Assembly (NCBI RefSeq): GCF_001188955.3
Contig: NZ_JPRF03000036.1
Span: 1-64,000 of the forward strand
Source of the DNA: Kitasatospora aureofaciens
GTDB lineage: Bacteria > Actinomycetota > Actinomycetes > Streptomycetales > Streptomycetaceae
Direction of reading: 5' to 3'
Length of the DNA: 64,000 nt
Shown here: positions 1 to 8,310 of the stretch, one piece after another
Numbering within the stretch: position 1 is the stretch's first letter
Layout of the letters: every line of letters starts with the position of its first letter
The notes under the pieces: generated by a model
The model's database searches: none
Told to the model about the DNA's origin: nothing
The model's input: only the letters and a program-made list of their open reading frames with translations
Made by a program: the position numbers and the translations under genes

Positions 1-678
1 GCCGGAGCGGCAGCCGGGGCCGGAGCGGCAGCCGGGGCCGGAGCGGCAGCGGCGGCACCCGGGGCACCGATCAGCGCGAGCTGGGCGCCGACCTCGGCGG
101 TCTCGTCCTCGCCGACCAGGATCTTGACGACGACACCGGCGACCGGCGACGGGATCTCGGTGTCGACCTTGTCGGTGGAGACCTCCAGCAGCGGCTCGTC
201 GACCTCGACCGTCTCACCCTCGGCCTTCAGCCAGCGGGTGACGGTGCCCTCGGTGACCGACTCGCCCAGGGCGGGCAGCAGCACCGGGGTGGCGTCGCCG
301 GCCGGAGCGGCCGGAGCAGCAGCCGGCGCGGCCGGGGCGGCAGCCGGAGCAGCCGGGGGCCTCGGCGGCGGGGGCCGGAGCGGCAACCGGGGCCGGAGCG
401 GCCTCGGCAGCCGGGGCGGCGGCAGCGGCCGGGGCGCCCGAGCCGTCGTCGATGATCGCCAGCTCGGCGCCGACCTCGACGGTCTCGTCCTCGCCGACCT
501 TGATCGAGGAGAGGATGCCGGAAGCCGGGGCCGGGATCTCGGTGTCGACCTTGTCGGTCGACACCTCGAGCAGCGGCTCGTCGACCTCGACACGCTCACC
601 CTCGGCCTTCAGCCAACGGGTGACAGTGCCCTCGGAAACGCTCTCGCCCAGCGCGGGCAGTGTTACTGAGACCGCCAT
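1..678 (-). CDS. sucB: 2-oxoglutarate dehydrogenase E2 (dihydrolipoamide succinyltransferase), N-terminal part, frameshifted
   Basis: This is the lipoyl end of the E2 core of the 2-oxoglutarate (possibly also pyruvate) dehydrogenase complex; the catalytic domain lies beyond the left edge. The ATG at 678 has AGGAG about 10 nt upstream and opens a lipoyl domain (LPALGESV near the start, swinging-arm lysine in the motif [10 protein letters not shown]). An Ala/Pro-rich linker and a second, near-identical lipoyl domain (about 300-120) follow. The two domains are in different frames: the first reads on to a stop at 214 giving 154 aa, while the second and the following AP-rich linker need a -1 correction. 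The switch lies at the five-G run 355-359, where one G fewer restores a continuous Ala/Pro linker. I treat it as one gene with a homopolymer error or a real frameshift. lpdA, its E3 partner, lies just upstream on the same strand. Confidence 0.85.
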
Positions 679-744
679 GGTTTCAGCGACTCCTATCAAG
701 TCTTGCGTACGGGAAGTACTGGAAACGGGGGGTGGTGGGCGCGA

Positions 745-2133
745 TCAGTCGTGCGCGTGCAGCGGCTTGCCGGCCAGCGCCAGGTGCGCCTCGCCCAGGG
801 CCTCGGACTGGGTCGGGTGGGCGTGGATGAGCTGCGCGACCTCGGCCGGCAGGGCCTCCCAGTTGTAGATCAGCTGGGCTTCGCCGACCTGCTCGCCCAT
901 GCGGGCGCCGACCATGTGGACGCCGACCACGGCGCCGTCCTTGACCTGGACGAGCTTGATCTCGCCGGCGGTCTTCAGGATCTTGCTCTTGCCGTTGCCG
1001 GCCAGGTTGTACTTCAGGGTGACGACCTTCTCCTTGCCGTACAGCTCGACGGCCTTGGCCTCGGAGATGCCGACGGAGGCGACCTCCGGGTTGGAGTAGG
1101 TCACGCGCGGGACGCCGTCGTAGTCGATCGGCACCGGCTTGAGGCCGGCCAGGCGCTCGGCGACCAGGATGCCCTCCGCGAAGCCGACGTGGGCGAGCTG
1201 CAGGGTCGGGGCGAGGTCGCCGACGGCCGAGATGGTGGGCACGTTGGTGCGCATGTACTCGTCGACCAGGACGTAGCCGCGGTCCATGGCGACGCCGTTC
1301 TCCTCGTAGCCGAGGCCGGCCGAGACCGGGCCGCGGCCGATGGCGACGAGCAGCAGGTCGGCGTCGATCTGCTTGCCGTTCTCGGTGGAGACGCGGACAC
1401 CGGCCTCGGTGTACTCGACGCCCGAGAAGCGGGCCTTCAGCTCGAACTTGATGCCGCGCTTGCGGAAGGCGCGCTCCAGCAGCTTGGAGGAGTTCTCGTC
1501 CTCCAGCGGGACGAGGTGCGGCAGCGCCTCGACGATGGTGACGTCGACGCCGAAGGACTTCCAGACCGAGGCGAACTCGACGCCGATGACGCCGCCGCCC
1601 AGGATGACGGCCGACTTCGGGATCCGGTCGAGCTTGAGGGCGTGGTCGGAGGAGATCACACGGTTGCCGTCGATCTCCAGGCCCGGGATCGAGCGCGGCA
1701 CCGAACCGGTGGCCAGCACGATGTGGCGGCCTTCGATGCGCTGGCCGTTCACGTCCACCGAGGTCTGCGAGGAGAGCTTGCCCTCGCCCTGGACGAAGGT
1801 CACCTTGCGGGAGGCCACCAGGCCCTGCAGGCCCTTGTACAGGCCGGCGATCACGTCGTCCTTGTACTTGTGGACGCCGTTGATGTCGATGCCCTGGAAG
1901 GTGGCCAGAACGCCGAACTCGGCGGCCTCCTTCGTCTCGTCCGCGATCTCGGCGGCGTGCAGCAGGGCCTTGGTCGGGATGCAGCCGCGGTGCAGGCAGG
2001 TGCCGCCCAGCTCACCCTTCTCGACCAGGGCGACGCTCAGACCCAGCTGAGCGGCGCGGAGCGCCGCGGCGTAACCGCCGCTTCCGCCTCCGAGAATGAC
2101 TACGTCGAAAACGGTGCTGGCGTCGTTCGCCAC
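745..2133 (-). CDS. lpdA: Dihydrolipoamide dehydrogenase (E3)
   Basis: This FAD/NAD flavoprotein reoxidises the dihydrolipoyl arm of 2-oxoacid dehydrogenase complexes in the cytoplasm. The 462 residues show the N-terminal FAD-binding GGGSGGYAA at about 15-24, the redox disulfide C46-x4-C51 (CLHRGC), an NAD-binding GGGVIGVEFAS in the middle, a second FAD motif (SAVGDLAP), and the C-terminal His motif HAHPTQSE. I chose the GTG at 2133 because GGAGGACGTGAC stands directly before it and the FAD fold begins a few residues later; the frame stays open upstream but has no conserved sequence. It sits about 65 nt before sucB on the same strand, so the two are probably co-transcribed. Confidence 0.95.
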   Translation of the reverse strand: MANDASTVFDVVILGGGSGGYAAALRAAQLGLSVALVEKGELGGTCLHRGCIPTKALLHAAEIADETKEAAEFGVLATFQGIDINGVHKYKDDVIAGLYKGLQGLVASRKVTFVQGEGKLSSQTSVDVNGQRIEGRHIVLATGSVPRSIPGLEIDGNRVISSDHALKLDRIPKSAVILGGGVIGVEFASVWKSFGVDVTIVEALPHLVPLEDENSSKLLERAFRKRGIKFELKARFSGVEYTEAGVRVSTENGKQIDADLLLVAIGRGPVSAGLGYEENGVAMDRGYVLVDEYMRTNVPTISAVGDLAPTLQLAHVGFAEGILVAERLAGLKPVPIDYDGVPRVTYSNPEVASVGISEAKAVELYGKEKVVTLKYNLAGNGKSKILKTAGEIKLVQVKDGAVVGVHMVGARMGEQVGEAQLIYNWEALPAEVAQLIHAHPTQSEALGEAHLALAGKPLHAHD

Positions 2134-2545
2134 GTCACGTCCTCCATGCAATGGGGTGGGTCGCCGGGCCGGTCGCGGTCCGGTGGGTCGGAAGCCCTTG
2201 TGGGGCGCCCAGTCGTGCCGGAAATACATCTTCGCACTTGTTCGCGGTGGCTGATGTCCGGGTCCACCCCAGGGGCGTCCCGAGGAGTGGTCACGGGGGC
2301 GGGAAGACCCCCCACGGAAGGGCATCATCGCAGCTCAATGCGGTGTTGACAGCCGCCGGACGGGCGTCTTCCGCGCGGCTCCCGTCCGCCTCTTCCGCAG
2401 TGCGGAACAAAGTTTCGCCCGTGGCGAACAGGCGTGCGGTGGGCCGCTCCTGCCTACTCGCAGGTAACCCGCGCGGGAACGCCGACGGGGGCCCGGCGCG
2501 TGGTGCGCCGGGCCCCCGTCGGGGCTTGCGGATCGGGCTTGCGGA
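2134..2545. other. Intergenic region between lpdA and pepA
   Basis: About 410 bp separate two minus-strand genes. It contains the pepA terminator hairpin (2484-2520) and presumably the lpdA-sucB promoter between about 2134 and 2450. I see no conserved ORF, RNA gene or clear operator here. Confidence 0.6.
2484..2520 (-). terminator. Hairpin terminator downstream of pepA
   Basis: A perfect 16-bp stem (GACGGGGGCCCGGCGC and its complement) with a 5-nt loop lies 26 nt after the pepA stop. There is no U tract, which is usual for streptomycete terminators. Confidence 0.8.
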
Positions 2546-4051
2546 TCAGGCCTTGCCGTTGGCCGCGGTCTGCTCCGCGAAGCGGACCAGGGTGCGCACC
2601 GCGCTCGCGGTGCCGCCCTTCGGGGTGTAGCCGAACGGCGCGCTCTCGTGGAACGCCGGGCCGGCGATGTCCAGGTGCGCCCAGTCGATGCCCTCGGCGA
2701 CGAACTCCTGCAGGAACAGGCCGGCCACCAGGCCGCCGCCCATCCGCTCGCCCATGTTGGCCAGGTCGGCGATGGTCGAGTCGGTCATGCCCTTCTTGAG
2801 CTCGGCCGGCAGCGGCATCGGCCAGGACTGCTCGCCGACCTCGCCCGCGAGCGCGTGCAGGTTCTCGCGCAGCTCGTCGCTGTTGGCCATCACGCCGAAG
2901 GTGCGGGTGCCCAGGGCCAGCACCATGGCGCCGGTCAGGGTCGCCACGTCGACGATGACGTCCGGGTTGTCCTCGCCGGCCTTCACGATCGCGTCGGCCA
3001 GCACCAGGCGGCCCTCGGCGTCCGTGTTCAGGACCTCGACGGTCTTGCCGCCGTACATGCGCAGCACGTCACCCGGGCGGGTGGCCGAGCCGGACGGCAT
3101 GTTCTCGGCCAGCGCCAGCCAGGCGGTCACGTTGACGGCCAGGCCCAGGCGCTTGGCGGCCACCACGGCGGCGAACACGGCGGCGGCACCGGCCATGTCG
3201 CACTTCATGGTCTCGTTGTGGCCGGCCGGCTTCAGCGAGATGCCGCCCGAGTCGTAGGTGATGCCCTTGCCGACGAAGGCCAGCGAGGCCTTCGCCTTCG
3301 GGTGGGTGTAGGCCACCTTCACCAGCCGCGGCGGGTTGGCCGAGCCGTTGCCGACGCCCAGCAGACCGCCGAAGCCGCCCTTGGTCAGCGCCTTCTCGTC
3401 CAGCACCTCGACCTTGAGGCCGTGCTCCTTGCCGGCCGCCTGGGCGATCGCGGCGAAGCTCTTCGGGGTCAGGTCGTTCGGGGCGGTGTTGACCAGGTCG
3501 CGGGCGCGGTTCATCTCCTCGCCGATCGCGGCGGCCCGCTCCACGGCGGCCTTGGCGTCCTTGCTGCCCTTGCGGACGGTCAGCACGACCAGCTCGCCGA
3601 CCGGCTCCTTGCCGTTGCCGTTGCCCTTGTAGGTGCCGAAGACGTACGAGCCGAGCAGGCCGCCCAGCGCGACCGCCTCGACCTCCTCCGCAGACTCGGC
3701 CGGCAGGGCCAGCGCGGCCTTCTTGACGCCGGCCAGGGCGCGAGCGGCGACACCGGCGGTGCGGCGCAGCGCCTCCAGCTCGTAACCGGCCTCGGCCGCC
3801 TCGCCGAGGCCGACCGCCAGCACGAGCGCGGCCTTCAGGCCGGCGGGGGAGGCCACCTTGACGGTCTCGCCCTCGGCGCCGGTCGCGCCCAGGGTGCCGA
3901 GGACCTCGGCCAGCTTGCCGTCGAACGCCTCGTTCACGGCCTCGGCGCCGGGGGCCAGCACGATGCCCTTGGGGCCCTTGGCGACACCGACCACCAGGGC
4001 GTCCGCGCGCAGCGAGGCGGCGGAGGAGGTGCTCACAGACAATGCAGTCAC
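2546..4051 (-). CDS. pepA: Leucyl aminopeptidase (M17 family)
   Basis: A 501-residue cytosolic two-metal aminopeptidase that removes N-terminal residues from peptides. The C-terminal catalytic domain carries the signature NTDAEGRL and the metal-binding stretch GKGITYDSGGISLKP; the N-terminal part is the less conserved macro-like M17 domain. The start is GTG 4051 with AGGAC 8-9 nt before it; the open frame extends further upstream but has no family sequence. A strong hairpin follows the stop and 261 bp separate it from cobS, so it is probably monocistronic. Confidence 0.93.
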   Translation of the reverse strand: MTALSVSTSSAASLRADALVVGVAKGPKGIVLAPGAEAVNEAFDGKLAEVLGTLGATGAEGETVKVASPAGLKAALVLAVGLGEAAEAGYELEALRRTAGVAARALAGVKKAALALPAESAEEVEAVALGGLLGSYVFGTYKGNGNGKEPVGELVVLTVRKGSKDAKAAVERAAAIGEEMNRARDLVNTAPNDLTPKSFAAIAQAAGKEHGLKVEVLDEKALTKGGFGGLLGVGNGSANPPRLVKVAYTHPKAKASLAFVGKGITYDSGGISLKPAGHNETMKCDMAGAAAVFAAVVAAKRLGLAVNVTAWLALAENMPSGSATRPGDVLRMYGGKTVEVLNTDAEGRLVLADAIVKAGEDNPDVIVDVATLTGAMVLALGTRTFGVMANSDELRENLHALAGEVGEQSWPMPLPAELKKGMTDSTIADLANMGERMGGGLVAGLFLQEFVAEGIDWAHLDIAGPAFHESAPFGYTPKGGTASAVRTLVRFAEQTAANGKA

Positions 4052-4312
4052 GTAATGCGTCCTGTTCTTTCGCGGTCCACGGCCGGTCGCGGCGTGACTG
4101 CCGCACCGGCGCAGCCCGCCGTCGCAGGCCGTCCGCCCGGCGGGCCCCCTGCGGTTCCGGGCCCCCTGGCGCGCGCGCCCGCCGACAGCGGCCGCGCACA
4201 CCAGAGGCCCCGGCTCCTCGGTGCGCGCCGGGCGGGCAGGACCTGCCACGGTGCAGGGCTGCGGTGCTCCAGGCATGGTAGTCCGCATGGTGGGATCACG
4301 CGCCGCCCGGTG

Positions 4313-5104
4313 TCAGCCCAGCAACGCCAGGGCGAACAGCGTCCCCGTCGCGGCGGTCTCCGCCATCGCGCCGAGCACGTCCCCGGTGATCCCGCCGAAC
4401 CGGCGCTCACACCGTCCGAGCAGCAGTCGAGCGCAGCCGACGCCGAACACAACGGCCAGCGGGAGGCGCAGGACTGACCATCCGTCGAACGATCCGCCCG
4501 CGGCCAGGGCGAGCGCCGCGAGGGCCGTCCCCGCGGCGGCCCCGACGGGCGGTACGGTGCCCGCCACCATCGCCCCGAGCCCGCCCGGGCGCGCGGCCGG
4601 CACCGACCGCAGACAGCCCCAGGCGAGCGCGCACCGGGCGGCCACCGCCGAGGCGAGCACCGCGAGCGCGCCGCGCGGCACCGAGTGTCCGAACTGCCCG
4701 GCCAGCGCGGCGACCTGCGCCAGCAGCACCAGCAGCAGGGTCAGGACACCGAACGGCCCGATGTCGGACTGCTTCATGATCCGCAGCGCGTCCTCGGCCG
4801 GCTTGCCACTGCCCAGCCCGTCGGCGACGTCCGCCAGACCGTCCAGGTGCAGGCCCCTGGTCAGCGCGGCCAGGGCCCCCACCGCCGCCACCGCCGCCAG
4901 CAGCCCGCCCGCCCGCCCGGCCACCAACGACCCGACCCCGGACGCGATCCCGCCCAGGACGACCCCGACCACCGGAGCCGCCGTCATCGCCCGGCCCCCC
5001 GCCGCCCGGTCCCACCGCTCCACCCGTACCCGCAGCACCGACAGCGTCCCGAACGCGAACCGCAGCCCCTCACCCCACGTCGCCCGCTCGCCGCCGCCGG
5101 CCAT
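4313..5104 (-). CDS. cobS: Adenosylcobinamide-GDP ribazoletransferase (cobalamin synthase)
   Basis: This polytopic membrane enzyme joins adenosylcobinamide-GDP to alpha-ribazole, the last step of the nucleotide-loop pathway of vitamin B12. The family motif HLDGLADVADG is present in the first half, followed by a helix ending IMKQSDIGPFG and several Ala/Leu/Val-rich membrane segments. It is 263 aa, normal for CobS. ATG 5104 has GGAG 8 nt upstream; longer in-frame starts would add an unconserved Gly/Val-rich leader. It lies downstream of cobT and cobU, but a terminator at 5219-5246 suggests that it may be transcribed separately. Confidence 0.9.
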   Translation of the reverse strand: MAGGGERATWGEGLRFAFGTLSVLRVRVERWDRAAGGRAMTAAPVVGVVLGGIASGVGSLVAGRAGGLLAAVAAVGALAALTRGLHLDGLADVADGLGSGKPAEDALRIMKQSDIGPFGVLTLLLVLLAQVAALAGQFGHSVPRGALAVLASAVAARCALAWGCLRSVPAARPGGLGAMVAGTVPPVGAAAGTALAALALAAGGSFDGWSVLRLPLAVVFGVGCARLLLGRCERRFGGITGDVLGAMAETAATGTLFALALLG

Positions 5105-5218
5105 CACTCCCACTCCTTCACCACACCGAACCCCAGGACCGAGAACCCCGTGCCCCCGACCAAGCAGAACCCCGCACCCTGCACCGACCCTCGGCCCACC
5201 CTCCCCGAACAAGCGAAA

Positions 5219-5246
5219 TCCCCGCGCCCCGGAAGGGGCGCGGGGA
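5219..5246 (-). terminator. Terminator downstream of cobT
   Basis: A hairpin with stem TCCCCGCGCCCC and loop GGAA, closing with GGGGCGCGGGGA, lies about 75 nt after the cobT stop and before cobS. Confidence 0.7.
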
Positions 5247-5321
5247 ACTGCGCGGGGCGCAAGTCCACGGGCCGGGGCCGACCGCCCGTACCGGGCTGCC
5301 GGACCGTCCGGCCCCCGGCCG

Positions 5322-6437
5322 CTACAGCCTCCGCAGCAGGTCGGCCGCCGAGGGCAGCTTCGGCTGCTCCTTCGGTGCCGCCGGCACGAACGGCCGCGGC
5401 GCCTCCTCCGCGAGCGCGTCGCCCGCCGCCTGGAGCAGCGGCAGCGCGAGCACCGCGCCGACGCCCTCGCCCACGGTGATCCCCTGGTCCTGCAGGGGCG
5501 TCAGGGTCAGCCGGTCGTACGCCTTCGCCTGTGCCGGCTCGCCGCTGGACTGCCCGGCCCGCCACCACTCCGGCGCCCGGAAGGCGATCCGCTGGGCGAC
5601 CAGCGCGCACGCCGAGGAGACCACGCCGTCGAGCACCACCGGCAGCCGTCGGACGGCCGCCTGCAGCAGGAACCCGGTGATGGCGGCGAAGTCCGCTCCG
5701 CCGGTCGCGCCGAGCAGCGCCAGCTGGTCGCCGAGCACCGGCCGGGCTCGCCGCAGCGAGTCCCGGATGGTGGCGCACTTGACCATCCACACCCGGTCGT
5801 CGATGCCCGAGCCGCGTCCGCAGACCGCGGCGGCGTCCGTTCCGCACAGTGCGCCGACCAGGACGGCGGCGACCGTCGTGGAGCCGACCCCGATGTCGCC
5901 GAGCAGCACCAGGTCGGTGCCTGAGTCGGCCTCCTCGTCGGCCACGGCCATGCCGGCCCGGAAGGCCCGTACGGTCTCCTCCGGGGTGAGCGCGTCCTCG
6001 ATGTCGATCCGGCCGGAGCCGCGCCGGATCCGGTGGGCGACCACCTCGTCCGGGAAGTCCGCGGGGTCGGAGTCCACCGCGACGTCGACCACCCGCAGGT
6101 CCGCGCCGTAGCGCGCGGCCAGTCGGGCGACCGGCGCGCTGCCGTCGAGCACCGCCCGCACCCGGGCTGCGGTGCCGCCCTGGGCGGGCAGCCGGGAGAC
6201 CCCGAGCGCGGCGACACCGTGGTCGGCGGCGAACAGCAGCACCTTGGGCGCCGAGACCGGTCGTACGGGGGATCGCCCCTGCACGGACGAGAGCCAGCTG
6301 CCCAGCTCCTCCAGCTTGCCGAGGCCGCCGCGCGGCCGCCCGGCCTCCTGCCAGCGTTCGTCGGCGGCGCGCCGGGCGCTGTCGTCGGGGCGCTCGACGA
6401 GCGAGGAGAACGTATCGAGATCCACGGTCGTGTCCAT
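5322..6437 (-). CDS. cobT: Nicotinate-nucleotide--dimethylbenzimidazole phosphoribosyltransferase
   Basis: Makes alpha-ribazole-5'-phosphate from 5,6-dimethylbenzimidazole and nicotinate mononucleotide, supplying the lower ligand to CobS. The 371 residues contain the family motifs FAADHGVAALGVS near residue 90, GDIGVGSTTVAA in the middle, and the C-terminal GITVGEGVGA with the catalytic Glu. ATG 6437 is 11 nt downstream of the cobU stop, so the two are an operon. Homologues begin with a similar short helix before the conserved core, which supports this start over the long open upstream frame. Confidence 0.93.
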   Translation of the reverse strand: MDTTVDLDTFSSLVERPDDSARRAADERWQEAGRPRGGLGKLEELGSWLSSVQGRSPVRPVSAPKVLLFAADHGVAALGVSRLPAQGGTAARVRAVLDGSAPVARLAARYGADLRVVDVAVDSDPADFPDEVVAHRIRRGSGRIDIEDALTPEETVRAFRAGMAVADEEADSGTDLVLLGDIGVGSTTVAAVLVGALCGTDAAAVCGRGSGIDDRVWMVKCATIRDSLRRARPVLGDQLALLGATGGADFAAITGFLLQAAVRRLPVVLDGVVSSACALVAQRIAFRAPEWWRAGQSSGEPAQAKAYDRLTLTPLQDQGITVGEGVGAVLALPLLQAAGDALAEEAPRPFVPAAPKEQPKLPSAADLLRRL

Positions 6438-6448
6438 CGTTCGGAAGG

Positions 6449-7033
6449 CTACACGCCGCAGGTGTGCGGGCTGGGCTTGACCGTCAGAACCTGCCCCGCG
6501 ACGACCAGGAGCACCCGTTCCGAGGCGTCCGCCACGGCCATGTTGAGCCGGCCCAGGGTGTCGCGGAAGCGCCGCCCGGCGGCGGTGGCGGGGACGACGC
6601 CCATGCCGACCTCGTTGCTCACCGCGACGACCGTCCGCCCGGTGGCCGCCCACGCCTGCGCCAGCGCCGCGCAGCGCCGCTGCACCGCGGCCTCGGCCCC
6701 GTTCGCCCACGCCTCGTCGTCCCAGGCACCGCAGTCGTCCATCACGGAGGTCAGCCACAGCGCCAGGCAGTCGATGAGCACCGGCGCCGGGTCGGCGGTG
6801 TCGGCGAGCACGGCCTCCAGCTCGCAGGTCTCGACGGTGCGCCAGCTCGCCGGCCGGCGGTCCCGGTGCAGCGCGATCCGCTGGGCCCACTCGGCGTCGC
6901 CGTCCCGGGTGCCGCCGGTGGCCACGTACAGGACGTCCGGCCGGTCGGCGAGCAGCTGCTCGGCGCGGGTGGACTTGCCGGAGCGCGCGCCGCCGAGCAG
7001 CAGCGTGCGGGGGAGCGGGGGGTGGGTCGCCAT
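6449..7033 (-). CDS. cobU: Adenosylcobinamide kinase / adenosylcobinamide-phosphate guanylyltransferase
   Basis: A bifunctional enzyme that phosphorylates adenosylcobinamide and attaches GMP, providing the substrate for CobS. The P-loop GGARSGKS lies near residue 13, and the conserved SNEVGMGVVP followed by RRFRDTLGRLN lies in the C-terminal half. Two in-frame ATGs (7042, 7033) are possible; GCAGG stands directly against the first but about 9 nt from the second, so I chose 7033 (194 aa). It is the first gene of the cobU-cobT unit and is divergent from the small gene at 7165. Confidence 0.92.
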   Translation of the reverse strand: MATHPPLPRTLLLGGARSGKSTRAEQLLADRPDVLYVATGGTRDGDAEWAQRIALHRDRRPASWRTVETCELEAVLADTADPAPVLIDCLALWLTSVMDDCGAWDDEAWANGAEAAVQRRCAALAQAWAATGRTVVAVSNEVGMGVVPATAAGRRFRDTLGRLNMAVADASERVLLVVAGQVLTVKPSPHTCGV

Positions 7034-7083
7034 GGCGACCATCCTGCCGGACAGGCATACGGAAGATCGGGCGGGGGAAGCTC

Positions 7084-7118
7084 AGGGTGCGTCTGGCGGG
7101 AATCGCCGGACGCACCCT
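7084..7118. promoter_or_regulatory. Inverted repeat between divergent cobU and a small gene
   Basis: A 10-bp perfect repeat (AGGGTGCGTC and GACGCACCCT) encloses an inner GGCG/CGCC pairing. It sits between divergent genes, where a terminator is not expected, so it may be an operator or part of a 5' leader. A further copy of the half site AGGGTGCG follows directly (7119-7126). Confidence 0.4.
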
Positions 7119-7164
7119 AGGGTGCGCAGCACACAAGGCAGCGTCAGTGCGGGAGGAGCCGGGC

Positions 7165-7365
7165 ATGGTCTGGACGTGGCGGTACGAGAAGGCGGACGGC
7201 AGCGCGGTGACGTCGAGCCTCGGCCAGGAGGAGTTCGCCGGCCAGGGCGACGCCGAGACCTGGATCGGGGAGACCTGGAAGCAGCTCGCCGAGGAGGGCG
7301 TGGACACCGCGGTCCTGCTGGAGGACGGTGCCAAGGTCTACGCGATGAGCCTGCACGAGGGCTGA
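7165..7365 (+). CDS. Small conserved protein of unknown function (66 aa)
   Basis: A short acidic, soluble protein starting at ATG 7165 with GGGAGGAG about 6 nt before it. The sequence is compact (MVWTWRYEKADG at the start, a helix rich in Glu/Trp in the middle, KVYAMSLHEG at the end) and has no signal peptide or membrane segment. I do not recognise a named domain. The strong RBS, biased codon use and ordered sequence argue that it is real; similar short proteins are, to my knowledge, found in other streptomycetes. It is divergent from cobU and converges on the methyltransferase gene. Confidence 0.7.
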   Translation: MVWTWRYEKADGSAVTSSLGQEEFAGQGDAETWIGETWKQLAEEGVDTAVLLEDGAKVYAMSLHEG

Positions 7366-7390
7366 GCCCCCGGGCGCCGGGCTCCCGGTG

Positions 7391-8299
7391 CTACTTCGCG
7401 CCGATCACGTGCAGCAGCGCCGCGACCTGCCGGTACGGGTCGGTGCGGCCGGCCCGGTCCTCGGCTTCCAGCAGCTGTGCCAGCTGGCGCCCGTCCACCG
7501 GCGGGGCGGCGTCGTCGGGGGCGTTGTCGGTGAAGACCCGGACGCCGTACCAGCGCCGCAGCGGCACCGACACCTCGGAGAGGGTGACGGACAGGTCGGC
7601 GAGCCGGTCGGCGCGGGCGGCCAGCCCGAGCCGGTTGTAGTAGCGGTCGCTCTCGAAGGCGTGCAGGGCGGCCCGCCAGTCCCCGGTGGCGGCGGGCCGC
7701 AGCGCGAGCGCGTCGCGGTTGCGGACCAGCAGTGAGAGCAGGCCGCCGGGCGCCAGCAGCCGGGCCAGCGAGGCGATCATCGGATCCGGGTCGGGCAGGT
7801 ACATCAGGACGCCGTGGCAGAGCACCACGTCGAAGCTGCGCGGGCCGAACCAGCGCCCGCACTGGTGGCCGTCGCCGCTGAGCAGTTGCATCCGGCCGCG
7901 CACCTCGGGCGGCTCCTCGGCGAGCGCCCCCTGGGCGACGCCGAGCGCGACCGGGTCGGAGTCGATCCCGGTGACGTAGTGCCCGGCCCGGGCCAGCCGC
8001 AGGGCCTGGGTGCCCTGCCCGCAGCCGATGTCGAGGACGCGCTGCGCGGTGCGTCCGGCCAGCTGTTCGGCGAGCTGCCGGGAGACGAGCTCCTGCCGGA
8101 CGAAGTTGCGCAGTCCGCCGAGCCGGTCCAGCCAGGCGCCGGTGCCGCCGGCGAAGGAGCCGCTGCGGGAGGGCAGCCGGCGTTCCTGGCCGAGCCGGTC
8201 GTGACCGCCGTCGCCCTGGCCGGGGAGAGTGCCCCCCTGCCCGGGCACGGCGTAGAGGCCGGGCCCCTCCCAGGACGGCGGGGCCCAGCCGGAGTCCAC
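7391..8299 (-). CDS. Class I SAM-dependent methyltransferase
   Basis: A 302-residue Rossmann-fold methyltransferase. Motif I VLDIGCGQGTQALRLA lies near residue 90, followed by the acidic loop GIDSDP, motif II/post-II around SFDVVLCHGVLMYLPDPD and the LAPGGLLSLLVRN strand. The substrate is unknown; the overall shape resembles small-molecule or tRNA-type (CmoA/SmtA-like) methyltransferases. The first 55 residues are Gly/Pro-rich and poorly ordered. GTG 8299 is the first start codon in frame and follows the DUF3043 stop by 11 nt, so the pair is probably co-transcribed. The true start could be further in. Confidence 0.85.
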   Translation of the reverse strand: MDSGWAPPSWEGPGLYAVPGQGGTLPGQGDGGHDRLGQERRLPSRSGSFAGGTGAWLDRLGGLRNFVRQELVSRQLAEQLAGRTAQRVLDIGCGQGTQALRLARAGHYVTGIDSDPVALGVAQGALAEEPPEVRGRMQLLSGDGHQCGRWFGPRSFDVVLCHGVLMYLPDPDPMIASLARLLAPGGLLSLLVRNRDALALRPAATGDWRAALHAFESDRYYNRLGLAARADRLADLSVTLSEVSVPLRRWYGVRVFTDNAPDDAAPPVDGRQLAQLLEAEDRAGRTDPYRQVAALLHVIGAK

Positions 8300-8310
8300 C
8301 GGTTCGGCGG

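Noticed and set aside
1-120. Tandem GCCGGAGCGGCAGCCGGG-type repeats at the left edge
   Set aside because: They encode the Ala/Pro linker of the E2 protein; codon bias alone explains the repetition.
703-4477. Very long plus-strand ORFs opposite lpdA and pepA
   Set aside because: They are antisense shadows caused by high GC; no motifs, biased residue content (Arg/Gly/Ala/His), and the minus-strand genes are unequivocal.
5322-7334. A 670-residue reading frame joining cobT with upstream sequence
   Set aside because: The upstream part overlaps cobU in another frame and lacks family sequence; CobT begins at 6437.
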